This document shows positions 1-7,749 of a stretch of 15,961 bases of DNA, piece by piece; the stretch's first letter is position 1, and each line of letters begins with the position of its first letter. The stretch lies in contig JBEIDK010000070.1 of NCBI GenBank assembly GCA_040383485.1, positions 1-15,961 on the forward strand, in the 5' to 3' direction. The position numbers and the translations under genes are program-made. Source of the stretch: JBEIDK01 sp040383485. GTDB taxonomy: Bacteria > Bacteroidota > Bacteroidia > UBA4408. Under the pieces are notes generated by a model that did not search any database, was not told the DNA's origin, and worked only from the letters and a program-made list of their open reading frames with translations.

Positions 1-435
1 ACTGGAAAAGATACTTCAGCCCGAGGCAGAACATATGAAGCTTTTGATTTAGCTTATTTAATTGCGAAACAAAAAAGTGTTTGGTTTGGAGTTGGATTGG
101 GTCAAATAAAAGATATGGGGCGAAATACAATTGTTCAATACTACCAATACACCAAAATTCCAGATGTAATTCGAATTCCTAATTCTGTTGCTGAAACATT
201 TGCTATTTATGGTTTTGTAGGTATTATCTTAAAATTCGGTATTATATTTTTTATGTTTTTTAAAACAAGGGTTTTTTCTAATTATTATAGATTATCGTTA
301 TTTATATTCATATTCATATATCAATTTACTGGCAGTTTTATTTTTAATATTGTCGAGTATTTAATTTGGATTTTTGCATTTAGTAACATCCTTCCAATAT
401 TTAATAAAGTAAGCAAGAGTAGTGTCAGTGAATAG
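1..435 (+). CDS. Wzy / O-antigen ligase-like membrane protein, C-terminal part (5' truncated by window edge)
   Basis: The frame is open from base 1 to the TAG at 433-435, giving 144 residues, so the gene begins upstream of the window. A TTG at 97 could act as a start, but coding continues unbroken above it and the upstream residues fit the family. The visible part reads SARGRTYEA, then FGVGLGQIK, then RIPNSVAETFAIYGFVG, followed by about three hydrophobic segments. This is the usual end of a Wzy polymerase or O-antigen ligase: a large periplasmic loop with arginine and GVG motifs, a PN-xx-E-like element, then the last membrane helices. Such proteins join lipid-linked repeat units or ligate glycan in the inner membrane. 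The downstream glycosyltransferase overlaps its last 14 bases, so the two are probably co-transcribed. Polymerase and ligase cannot be told apart from this fragment. Confidence 0.75.
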   Translation, partial: TGKDTSARGRTYEAFDLAYLIAKQKSVWFGVGLGQIKDMGRNTIVQYYQYTKIPDVIRIPNSVAETFAIYGFVGIILKFGIIFFMFFKTRVFSNYYRLSLFIFIFIYQFTGSFIFNIVEYLIWIFAFSNILPIFNKVSKSSVSE

Positions 436-1531
436 ATATAAAATACTATTTATTTCTCGTTCTTCGCTTTTTAAGGTAAAAGGTGGCGATACAGTTCAAA
501 TTATTAATACTGCTTTAAAATTACGTGAATTGGGTTTAATTGTAGACCTTAAGCTAAGTGATGATTTAAATATCAATTATGGTAATTATAACCTTATTCA
601 TTTTTTTAATATTATTCGGCCAGCAGATATACTTTTTCATATTAGTAAAAGTATTTTGCCATTTGTAATTTCAACAATTTACGTTGATTATTCAGAATAT
701 GAAAAAAGAGAATATTTAAATACTAGCAATAGGTTTCTGTCTCTTTTCGATTCCAATTTTCGAGAGTATTTAAAAGTGATTGCACGTTCATTACTAAATG
801 GAGAAAAAATTGTTTCAAAAAAGTATCTGGTCTTTGGTCATAAAAAGTCAATTAAAATTATTATGAAGGGAGCTTCATTTTTATTACCTAATTCTGAGAA
901 TGAATACAGAAGATTGAGATTAGATTATGATATTAACAATAAATATATTGTTGTTCCAAATGCAGCTGATTCCAATATATTTAATTTAAAGAATGAATGT
1001 AAAGTTGATAGAAATCCTAAAATTGTATTGTGTGTTGGAAGAATAGAAGGAAGGAAGAATCAATTAAATTTAATTAAGGCATTGAGAAATACTGAGTTTA
1101 TTCTTTATATAATTGGGAAACCTGCACCAAACCATTTAAATTATTTTCAAAAATGTAAGGAAGAAGCATCTGATAATATTTTTTTCATAGATGAATTAAG
1201 TCAAAATGAATTAGTTGATTACTATTTAAAAGCAAAAGTACACATTTTACCAAGTTGGTTTGAGACAACGGGACTTTCGTCACTTGAATCATTATTCTGC
1301 GGATGTAATATAGTGGTTACTGAATATGGAGATACTAAAGATTATTTCCCAAGTTCTGAAGTTTTTTATTGTAACCCAGATTCAATTCAATCAATATATG
1401 ATAATGTTAGATTAGCTTCTTTACATCAATCAAATATTCAATTTATTGATGGAATGAAAGAAAGATATAGTTGGTTAAAAGCTGCACAAATAACTATGAA
1501 TGTTTATAAACAAGTTATTGAGTTAAAATGA
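422..1531 (+). CDS. glycosyltransferase, GT4-type (GT-B fold)
   Basis: This 369-residue protein has the length and layout of a retaining GT-B glycosyltransferase. The N-terminal acceptor half carries GGDTVQ near residues 21-26. The C-terminal nucleotide-sugar half starts near residue 200 with LCVGRIEGRKNQ (the GR/K donor-phosphate motif at about 206-212). It then has the E-x7-E motif in WFETTGLSSLES, with Glu281 and Glu289. It would act at the cytoplasmic face of the membrane, adding one sugar to a lipid-linked repeat unit; donor and acceptor cannot be read from sequence. The start is GTG at 422, overlapping the preceding gene by 14 bases; a second in-frame GTG at 428 is equally possible. The stop overlaps the next start in an ATGA (1528-1531), a sign of translational coupling. 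Family is secure, specificity unknown. Confidence 0.9.
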   Translation: MSVNRYKILFISRSSLFKVKGGDTVQIINTALKLRELGLIVDLKLSDDLNINYGNYNLIHFFNIIRPADILFHISKSILPFVISTIYVDYSEYEKREYLNTSNRFLSLFDSNFREYLKVIARSLLNGEKIVSKKYLVFGHKKSIKIIMKGASFLLPNSENEYRRLRLDYDINNKYIVVPNAADSNIFNLKNECKVDRNPKIVLCVGRIEGRKNQLNLIKALRNTEFILYIIGKPAPNHLNYFQKCKEEASDNIFFIDELSQNELVDYYLKAKVHILPSWFETTGLSSLESLFCGCNIVVTEYGDTKDYFPSSEVFYCNPDSIQSIYDNVRLASLHQSNIQFIDGMKERYSWLKAAQITMNVYKQVIELK

Positions 1532-2613
1532 AAGTTGGTATTATAGGTACTAGGGGTATACCAAATAATTATGGAGGATTTGAGCAATTTGCTGAATCTT
1601 TTTCTATCTATTTAGCTTCTAAAGGACATTTGGTATTTGTTTATTGCTCTAGCTTGCATAGTTATAAAAACATGGTTTATAAGGGAGTAAACTTAATTCA
1701 CAAATATGATCCTGAAAATAAAATAGGAACTGCTGGTCAGTTTATTTATGATGCTCTTTGTATATTAGACTCTAGGAAAAGGAACTTTGACGCAGTTTTG
1801 CAACTTGGTTATACCAGTAGTTCTATTTTTAGTTTTTGTTTTAAAAGAAGGGTTAAGATAATAACAAATATGGATGGTTTGGAATGGAAAAGAAGTAAAT
1901 ATTCTAGATTAGTTCAAAAGTTTTTAATCATTGCAGAAAAGTTAGCTGTCAGAAAAAGTCATTTCCTTATTTCAGATTCTCTTGGAATTCAAAGTTATTT
2001 AAAAGAAAAATATCATGTAGAATCAACTTTTATTCCTTATGGAGCAACAGAATTTATGCCCGTTACAAGTAATAAATTAATAAATTATTCAATTAAAAAG
2101 TATGAATATAATTTAATTATTGCGCGCCTAGAACCGGAAAACAACATCGAAATAATTATAAATGCAAGCATTAAAAGCTTAGTTAAAAGTAAGCTAATAA
2201 TTGTAGGAAATTTTAATAGTAAGTATGGTAATTATTTGTTTAAAAAGTATAATTCTAAACATGTTGTATTTCTTGGGTCTATTTATAATCAAACCGAAAT
2301 TAGTAACTTACGATATTATTCAAATATTTATTTTCATGGCCATTCTGTTGGAGGAACTAACCCTTCTTTAATTGAAGCAATGGCTTGTTCATGCTTGGTT
2401 GTAGCCCATAACAATGTATTTAATAAAAGCGTTTTAAATGACTCAGCTTTTTATTTTAATGATGAAGTTGAGCTTGTTCATGTTTTGGATTCTAATTTTT
2501 TAAAAGAAGATTATAGTTCTTTCATTGAAACAAATTTATCCAAAATAAGAACAACCTATAGTCTTAAAAAAATAAATGAGGAAACAGAGAATTTTATCTT
2601 AAATTGCATCTAA
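1528..2613 (+). CDS. glycosyltransferase with DUF1972-type N-terminus (Cps2T/rhamnosyltransferase-like)
   Basis: The 361-residue protein opens with KVGIIGTRGIPNNYGGFEQF (residues 2-21), the signature of the DUF1972 acceptor domain of GT4 enzymes such as pneumococcal Cps2T-like beta-1,4-rhamnosyltransferases. Further family marks are NMDGLEWKRSKY (114-125), IPYGA (169-173) and GHSVGGTNPSLIEAMA (271-286). In this subfamily the first Glu of the E-x7-E motif is normally absent, and here too it is Gly275, with Glu283 kept. It would transfer a sugar, possibly a deoxyhexose, to a lipid-linked intermediate at the cytoplasmic membrane face. It starts at ATG in a 4-base overlap with the preceding stop and ends TAA, sharing one base with the next ATG (TAATG). 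No dTDP-rhamnose synthesis genes are visible to support rhamnose as donor, so the sugar is left open. Confidence 0.9.
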   Translation: MKVGIIGTRGIPNNYGGFEQFAESFSIYLASKGHLVFVYCSSLHSYKNMVYKGVNLIHKYDPENKIGTAGQFIYDALCILDSRKRNFDAVLQLGYTSSSIFSFCFKRRVKIITNMDGLEWKRSKYSRLVQKFLIIAEKLAVRKSHFLISDSLGIQSYLKEKYHVESTFIPYGATEFMPVTSNKLINYSIKKYEYNLIIARLEPENNIEIIINASIKSLVKSKLIIVGNFNSKYGNYLFKKYNSKHVVFLGSIYNQTEISNLRYYSNIYFHGHSVGGTNPSLIEAMACSCLVVAHNNVFNKSVLNDSAFYFNDEVELVHVLDSNFLKEDYSSFIETNLSKIRTTYSLKKINEETENFILNCI

Positions 2614-3863
2614 TGTTCTCTCAAGAATTTCACAACAAAGCTTATTTTTATTTAATATTAGCAATAGGTATTACCATGCCGTTTTACTATAAACTGAATG
2701 GTGTTTTTTTGTTTTTAATTTTTTTGAATTGGATTTTAGAAGCAGACTTTAAAAGGAAGTTTAAAGTAGTTTTTGGCATCAATTTTTTTATACTTTTTTT
2801 CTTATTTTATATTTGGTATTTCTTTCAATTATTATTTACAACTAATTTATCTGAAGGCTGGTTCGCTATTGAGAAAAAGTCTTCTTTTCTTATTATACCG
2901 ATTATAATATTGAGTAAGAAGAATTTATTTAATTCTCTTACCAACAAATTTTTTGATTACTTCTCCTATTCAACAGTTGTGGCAACAATAATATGTTTAT
3001 TTACAGCACTATTTTATTACCTAAGAGATGGTTTAACGATTCATTTCTTTTATCATGAGTTTGCTAATTATGTTTCACAATCTGCAATATATCTCTCATT
3101 GCTATGTTTATTGGCATTGTTAAATTTGTCATTACGAAAATACGAATCAGTAAGTCTTGAAGGAGTTATAAATCTCATTTCAATTACAATCCTATCAATT
3201 TCAATTGTGCTGCTATCATCAAAATCTCACATACTTATTGAGGTAATATTACTTCCGGTTTTACTATACATTAGATTTAATAGAAGTAAGGTTGCACTAT
3301 TTACTGTAATATTCCTATTGGCCATAATTGCAGCCGTATTTGTATTCACTAGTAATTCAATAAAAGATAGATTTATAGATATTAAAATAGGGAATTTAAA
3401 ACAAATTGAAAGTCCTAAATTTTCTGATTCTATATATTTCGATGGTCTTTCATTTAGAATATTAATGCTTAAGTTTGGTAAGGAAATAATCCTGGAAAAT
3501 AATTGTTTTTTATTTGGGGTTTCACCAGGTAACTCTCAAGAAATTTTAAATAGAAAAATGCTTGAATATAATTTATACTCTGGCAGTAAGGATGGCAATA
3601 ATAAAGGTTATTTAAATTATAATTACCATAATCAATTCGCTGAAACATTTATCGCTACCGGATTCCTTGGTTTCTTATTATTATTTGTATTAACTTTATC
3701 AATTATAACTAATGCTATCTATCAAAGGAATTTTATAATGTTGATTTCAATTATTATTTTTTTAATTGCTTTTTTTACTGAATCGGTTTTAGAAAGACAA
3801 GTCGGTGTTGTCACTTTTTGCCTTTTTTTTACGTTATTGTATAGAAAGATTGAATCAACTTGA
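2613..3863 (+). CDS. O-antigen ligase / Wzy polymerase family membrane protein
   Basis: A 416-residue, very hydrophobic protein with about ten or more predicted membrane helices. A long polar loop between the last helix clusters (roughly residues 245-340) carries LSFRILMLKFG, LFGVSPGN and NYHNQFAETFIATGFLGF. This layout (R..., then G-V-x-P-G-N, then H-N-x-F-x-E-x-x-x-x-x-G) is typical of the Wzy_C/WaaL family, where the loop arginine and histidine matter for polymerisation or ligation. I place the start at ATG 2613, which shares one base with the preceding TAA. An in-frame TTG at 2604 would add only three residues and is less likely. With the truncated gene at the left edge it makes two members of this family in one locus, so one may be the polymerase and the other a ligase. 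Confidence 0.85.
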   Translation: MFSQEFHNKAYFYLILAIGITMPFYYKLNGVFLFLIFLNWILEADFKRKFKVVFGINFFILFFLFYIWYFFQLLFTTNLSEGWFAIEKKSSFLIIPIIILSKKNLFNSLTNKFFDYFSYSTVVATIICLFTALFYYLRDGLTIHFFYHEFANYVSQSAIYLSLLCLLALLNLSLRKYESVSLEGVINLISITILSISIVLLSSKSHILIEVILLPVLLYIRFNRSKVALFTVIFLLAIIAAVFVFTSNSIKDRFIDIKIGNLKQIESPKFSDSIYFDGLSFRILMLKFGKEIILENNCFLFGVSPGNSQEILNRKMLEYNLYSGSKDGNNKGYLNYNYHNQFAETFIATGFLGFLLLFVLTLSIITNAIYQRNFIMLISIIIFLIAFFTESVLERQVGVVTFCLFFTLLYRKIEST

Positions 3864-3903
3864 TTTTTTTCTTTACTTGTAATCAGATTTTGTAATATTA
3901 TTA

Positions 3904-4617
3904 ATGTTAACTATTGAAAAAGAAATAAATTATGTGTCAAAAATAGACTCAAAGGTTAATATTTATGATGAAATCAACTCCTTTATCGAAAATGTAAAAA
4001 TCGATAAACAATCTTCATTAAGTTTAATTTTAAAGAGAATTCTTGATATTTGTATATCAGCTTTTGTTATAATTTTTATTCTTTCATGGCTTATACCTAT
4101 TGTAACCATTGTTATCTGGTTTGATTCTGGAGACAAACCGTTTTTCTCTCAATTAAGAAACGGGTTAAACGCTAAACCATATGTCTGTTATAAATTTACA
4201 ACGATGCATAGTAATGAATTTGCACATTTTAATGCTGCTCTGCAAAATGATTCAAGAATTACAAAAGTTGGAAAATTTTTAAGAGTTAGTTGCATTGATG
4301 AAATGCCTCAGTTTTTTAATGTTTTAATTGGTAATATGAGTCTGGTAGGTCCGCGTCCTCATATGATAGCTGATAATGAAAAGTTTTCGAAACTAATTAA
4401 TGGTTACAACAAGCGTCATTTAGTGAAACCTGGCATAACTGGTTTGGCTCAAATAAAAGGTTACAAAGGACCAATAAATAGCAAACTAGAAATTTATAAG
4501 AGAATAGAATATGATATCCAATATGCTAAGTACAATAGTTTAGATATGGATTTTAAGATTTTAATCAATACTGTTTCTCACATATTAATAGAGATAAAAA
4601 AGTTTGTTAGAAGTTAA
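3904..4617 (+). CDS. undecaprenyl-phosphate sugar phosphotransferase (monotopic phosphoglycosyltransferase, bacterial sugar transferase family)
   Basis: A 237-residue short-form member of the WcaJ/WbaP/PglC family, which moves a phospho-sugar from a nucleotide sugar to a polyprenyl phosphate and so starts the repeat unit. Residues 1-40 are a polar extension. KR-xx-D (44-48) leads into one hydrophobic membrane segment (about 49-72). Then come FFSQLRNG (80-87), YKFTTM (96-101), the catalytic Asp132-Glu133 pair in IDEMPQF, MSLVGPRPH (145-153) and PGITGLAQIKGYKG (176-189). The common YKFRTM motif has Thr in place of Arg. The protein lacks the four-helix N-terminal part of WcaJ-type enzymes. The start is ATG after a 40-base gap, the largest in the operon; I saw no convincing promoter or terminator there. 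The next gene overlaps its end by 14 bases. Confidence 0.92.
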   Translation: MLTIEKEINYVSKIDSKVNIYDEINSFIENVKIDKQSSLSLILKRILDICISAFVIIFILSWLIPIVTIVIWFDSGDKPFFSQLRNGLNAKPYVCYKFTTMHSNEFAHFNAALQNDSRITKVGKFLRVSCIDEMPQFFNVLIGNMSLVGPRPHMIADNEKFSKLINGYNKRHLVKPGITGLAQIKGYKGPINSKLEIYKRIEYDIQYAKYNSLDMDFKILINTVSHILIEIKKFVRS

Positions 4618-5506
4618 TATAAAATATCAAACCTGCTTGCATAAGGAAATTCTAAAAGTGCTAACGTACTTTGGGATTTTTCGCCATCCGTTATTATTGG
4701 ATGAGATTTTATCATTGTTATTAACTACTGCTAGCAAGAATGAGTTATTAAATGAATTATTAATTTTAATTAATCAGCAATTAATTTCTGAAAAGAATGG
4801 TTATTATTTTTTAGGTAATGATGTTTCCTCAATTCAAAAAAGGTTAATTGGAGAAGTTAAGGCAGCAAACATTTTACCTAAGGCAAAGAAAGTAGGTATC
4901 CTAATATCATATTTTCCATTTGTAAGATTTGTTGGCATTTCTGGTTCACTGTCTAAAGGTTATGCTGATGATAAAACTGATTATGATTATTTTGTCATTA
5001 CTTCTAAGAATAATTTATGGATTTGTAGAAGCATACTTCATCTATTCAAAAAGCTAACCTTTTTAGCTGGCAAGCAACATTGTTTTTGTATGAATTATTT
5101 TGTTGATGAATCAGCAATTGAAATTAAGGATAAAAACATTTTTGCCATGTATGAAATAACTTCTCTAATACCGGTTTATAACTCTGCTGTATATTCCAAT
5201 TTTACTGAAAGTAATATCTGGGTTAAGAATAAACTTCCTCAATTTAATTATAAGAAATTTGAAATTAAAAATCATAATAATTTAATAAAAAGAGCAATTG
5301 AGATTATACTATCGGTTTTTCCTTTAAGTATAATAAATAAGGCATTAATGAAGATTACCGATTATAAATGGAAAAGAAAATGGACGAAGGAAAAATATCC
5401 AATGAATGAATATGATTTAGCGTTTAGAACACGAATCAATATATCTAAAAATCATCCTAAGAATCATCAGAAATTTGTGCTTAGTAAATTGTCAAAATTA
5501 AGTTAA
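4604..5506 (+). CDS. winged-helix plus nucleotidyltransferase (Pol beta superfamily) protein, role unknown
   Basis: About 300 residues. The first ~75 (EILKVLTYFGIFRHPLLL, then LLNELLILINQQLI, ending NGYYFL) look like a winged-helix domain. They are followed by a minimal nucleotidyltransferase motif, GSLSKGYADDKTDYDYF (114-130). Its Gly-Ser and Asp-x-Asp (Asp126, Asp128) are the nucleotide- and metal-binding core of the Pol beta/MNT superfamily. The C-terminal ~120 residues are basic and unassigned. There is no ATG upstream of these domains. The frame opens with TTG at 4604, overlapping the sugar transferase, and TTG 4637 or GTG 4658 are alternatives that would still keep the domains. Its place beside radical SAM and methyltransferase genes suggests nucleotidylation of a small molecule or sugar, but a toxin-antitoxin-like or regulatory role is also possible. 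Domain call good, function unknown. Confidence 0.8.
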   Translation: MLEVNIKYQTCLHKEILKVLTYFGIFRHPLLLDEILSLLLTTASKNELLNELLILINQQLISEKNGYYFLGNDVSSIQKRLIGEVKAANILPKAKKVGILISYFPFVRFVGISGSLSKGYADDKTDYDYFVITSKNNLWICRSILHLFKKLTFLAGKQHCFCMNYFVDESAIEIKDKNIFAMYEITSLIPVYNSAVYSNFTESNIWVKNKLPQFNYKKFEIKNHNNLIKRAIEIILSVFPLSIINKALMKITDYKWKRKWTKEKYPMNEYDLAFRTRINISKNHPKNHQKFVLSKLSKLS

Positions 5507-5513
5507 TTATCTG

Positions 5514-6974
5514 ATGAAAATTCTATTTACACATTCTTATTTTTTGCAATTTGATATCAAACAGGTAGCGCATGCTCAGCCATATCCTCCGCTAGGAACT
5601 ATATTGGCTGCATCTTTAATTCGTGAAAATGATTTTGAAGTAAAATTATTCGATACCATGTTTGCCTCTTCGCCAAATGAGATAATTCCTGTTTTAGAAT
5701 CATATAGACCTAACGTTTTAGTTGTATATGATGATGGTTTTAACTATCTCACAAAAATGTGCCTAAGCAACATGCGTGATGCGGCATTTAAAATGCAGCA
5801 CCTTGCCAAAAAAATCGGTTGCAAAGTTATAATGACAAGTTCTGATGCAGCTGACCATTATGAAAAATATTTAAATGAAGGTGCCGACTATGTAATTATT
5901 GGAGAAGCAGAATATACTTTGTTAAACATCTTAAATTATATTAAGAATGATATTTCAATCAGTGATAACATTTCTGGAATTGCATATAAAAATGGAGGCC
6001 AACTTGTTAAAACAGATAAACGTGTTATAAAAAAAGATTTAGATGAATTACCTCTTCCAGCATGGGACTTAGTAGATATAGAGCCATATAAGAAAGTGTG
6101 GCAACAAAAGCATGGTTTTTTCTCAATAAATATTGCCACCACTCGCGGTTGCCCTTATAAATGTAATTGGTGCGCAAAGCCAATCTATGGTAATATTTAT
6201 AATATGCGTAGTGTAAAAAATGTTATTCAAGAAATTAAGCTATTAAAACAGCTTTTTAATTTTGATCATATTTGGTTCTGTGATGATATTTTTGGATTAA
6301 AAGATTCATGGGTTTCTGAATTTTCTGAATTAGTAAAAAAGGAAAATTTGAATTTCAGATATAAAATTCAGTCACGTGCAGATTTGCTGATTCAAGAAAA
6401 CTATGTTCAATTTCTTTCAGATTCAGGATGCGATGAAGTATGGATGGGCGCAGAAAGCGGCTCTCAGAGAATTTTAGATGCTATGGATAAAGGAACAACA
6501 GTTAATCAAATAAAAGATGCACGAAAGTTATTGAAGCAGCATAATATAAAGGCTTCCTTCTTCATACAATTTGGTTATTTAAGCGAAACAATTGACGATA
6601 TAAAACTTACAATAGATTTGTTGAAAGAAACAATGCCTGATGATATTGGAATTTCAGTTTCGTATCCTTTGCCGGGCACTAAATTTCATAATAAAGTTAA
6701 ACATGATTTAAAACACAAATCAAATTGGACCGACTCCGATGAATTGGCAATGATGTTTAATAGTACATATAAACCTGAGTTTTATAAACAATTGCAACAA
6801 TATGTGCATTTGGTATATAGGCAACAGAATGGACTAAATAGTTTAAAAAACGTGTTTATAAAACCTTCAAAAAAGAACTTCAAGCAAAGTTTATCATTAA
6901 TTAAAAACATTCCATTAAAATATTCAAAGAAAAATCAATTAACTAATTTGGAATCAGATGCAAGAAGCCTTTGA
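5514..6974 (+). CDS. B12-binding domain radical SAM protein (class B / BchE-like), copy 1
   Basis: 486 residues in the usual order. A Rossmann-like cobalamin-binding domain (about 1-145) opens with MKILFTHSYFL and contains YPPLGTILAASL and VIIGEAEYTLL. A linker ends in LDELPLPAWDLVD. The radical SAM barrel (about 200-400) carries ATTRGCPYKCNWC, in which Cys213, Cys217 and Cys220 form the CX3CX2C site for the [4Fe-4S] cluster. VWMGAESGSQRILDAMDKG (309-327) and GYPL-like turns follow. The first half lacks the classical DxHxxG motif, as many BchE-like proteins do, and where its paralogue has GGPE it has SSDA (109-112). Family members include C-methylases, cyclases and ring-contracting enzymes, so the reaction cannot be fixed. 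ATG start, 7 bases after the nucleotidyltransferase; its last 17 bases overlap the methyltransferase gene. Confidence 0.9.
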   Translation: MKILFTHSYFLQFDIKQVAHAQPYPPLGTILAASLIRENDFEVKLFDTMFASSPNEIIPVLESYRPNVLVVYDDGFNYLTKMCLSNMRDAAFKMQHLAKKIGCKVIMTSSDAADHYEKYLNEGADYVIIGEAEYTLLNILNYIKNDISISDNISGIAYKNGGQLVKTDKRVIKKDLDELPLPAWDLVDIEPYKKVWQQKHGFFSINIATTRGCPYKCNWCAKPIYGNIYNMRSVKNVIQEIKLLKQLFNFDHIWFCDDIFGLKDSWVSEFSELVKKENLNFRYKIQSRADLLIQENYVQFLSDSGCDEVWMGAESGSQRILDAMDKGTTVNQIKDARKLLKQHNIKASFFIQFGYLSETIDDIKLTIDLLKETMPDDIGISVSYPLPGTKFHNKVKHDLKHKSNWTDSDELAMMFNSTYKPEFYKQLQQYVHLVYRQQNGLNSLKNVFIKPSKKNFKQSLSLIKNIPLKYSKKNQLTNLESDARSL

Positions 6975-7749
6975 TAACTATGCAGTAAATTATGATGAGC
7001 ATTTTACCTTTTCGAGTATTGGTAAAATTCAAAGAAACCAAGTTTATAAACAACTTAATACTCTTATTAATTTTAATAACAACAATGTACTTGAAATTAA
7101 TTGCGGTACAGGTGAAGATGCAATTTGGATGGTAAAAAAAAATGCCAAAGTAATAGCAACCGATATTTCTGCAGGTATGATAAATGCTGCATTAGAAAAA
7201 GCTGTTGCAAAAAAAATAGTAATCCAATTTAAGCAATTGGACACCAGGAATATTTCAAGTTTAAATGCAGGTAATTTTGATTTTATTTTTTCAAATTTTG
7301 GGGGCTTGAATTGTTTAAATATTTCAGATTTTAAAAAGTTTGCTAAAGATTGTTCAATGTTGCAAGTAAAGAAATCAAAAGTTGCCTTAGTAATAATGAG
7401 CAAAGGCTGTTTATGGGAAAGGTTATATTATTCATTTAAAGGCGACAAGTTAAATGCTCTAAGAAGAACTAATATTGATGGATTTGAAACTGTAATTAAT
7501 AGTAAAAGATTTTATACTTATTATTATTCGCCTAATCAAATAGTAGATTTGTTTAAAGAACATTATTCTGTTGCAAATATAAAATCAATTGGTTTATTCG
7601 TTCCTCCATCATATCTTGAACATTATTTTAGTAAAAAAAAGTGGTTACTTAATATTTTGAATTTTTTTGATTCACTCTTTTCGGTATTTTCAGTATTTGC
7701 AAATTACGCTGACCATTATTTAATAATTTTAGAAAAAAAAATAGATTGA
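6958..7749 (+). CDS. class I SAM-dependent methyltransferase
   Basis: 263 residues. Motif I is VLEINCGTGED (44-54), a variant of the usual E/D-xGxGxG SAM-binding loop. Asp69 in ATDIS is the acidic residue expected to bind the ribose hydroxyls, and FDFIFSNFGGLNCL (108-121) is the motif IV region. The last ~60 residues contain a hydrophobic, aromatic stretch (WLLNILNFFDSLFSVFSVFANY) that could touch a membrane or a lipid-linked substrate. It is likely an O- or N-methyltransferase acting on a sugar or on the product of the adjacent radical SAM proteins; the acceptor is unknown. It starts at ATG 6958 inside the previous gene and ends TGA overlapping the TTG start of the next, so it lies translationally coupled between two paralogous radical SAM genes. 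Confidence 0.87.
   Translation: MQEAFDNYAVNYDEHFTFSSIGKIQRNQVYKQLNTLINFNNNNVLEINCGTGEDAIWMVKKNAKVIATDISAGMINAALEKAVAKKIVIQFKQLDTRNISSLNAGNFDFIFSNFGGLNCLNISDFKKFAKDCSMLQVKKSKVALVIMSKGCLWERLYYSFKGDKLNALRRTNIDGFETVINSKRFYTYYYSPNQIVDLFKEHYSVANIKSIGLFVPPSYLEHYFSKKKWLLNILNFFDSLFSVFSVFANYADHYLIILEKKID

Noticed and set aside
97..99. TTG as the start of a 112-residue protein at the left edge
   Set aside because: The frame is open all the way to base 1 and the residues before 97 fit the Wzy/ligase family, so the protein is truncated by the window rather than short.
2604..2606. TTG as the start of the complete Wzy/ligase-like gene
   Set aside because: An ATG three codons later (2613) shares a base with the preceding stop in a TAATG arrangement, a common coupled start.
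3864..3903. Terminator or internal promoter in the 40-base gap before the sugar transferase
   Set aside because: The possible stem TGATT/AATCA is five pairs with a long loop, and the nearest -7 match (AGATTTTG) lacks the TA, so neither is supported.
7044..7403. 119-codon open frame on the - strand inside the methyltransferase gene
   Set aside because: It lies wholly inside a gene with clear SAM-binding motifs, and its translation shows no recognisable domain; it is the antisense of coding sequence. The same applies to the - strand frames at 5936-6142, 9299-9529 and 10805-11065, and the + strand frames at 12465-12734, 12960-13151 and 14778-14969.
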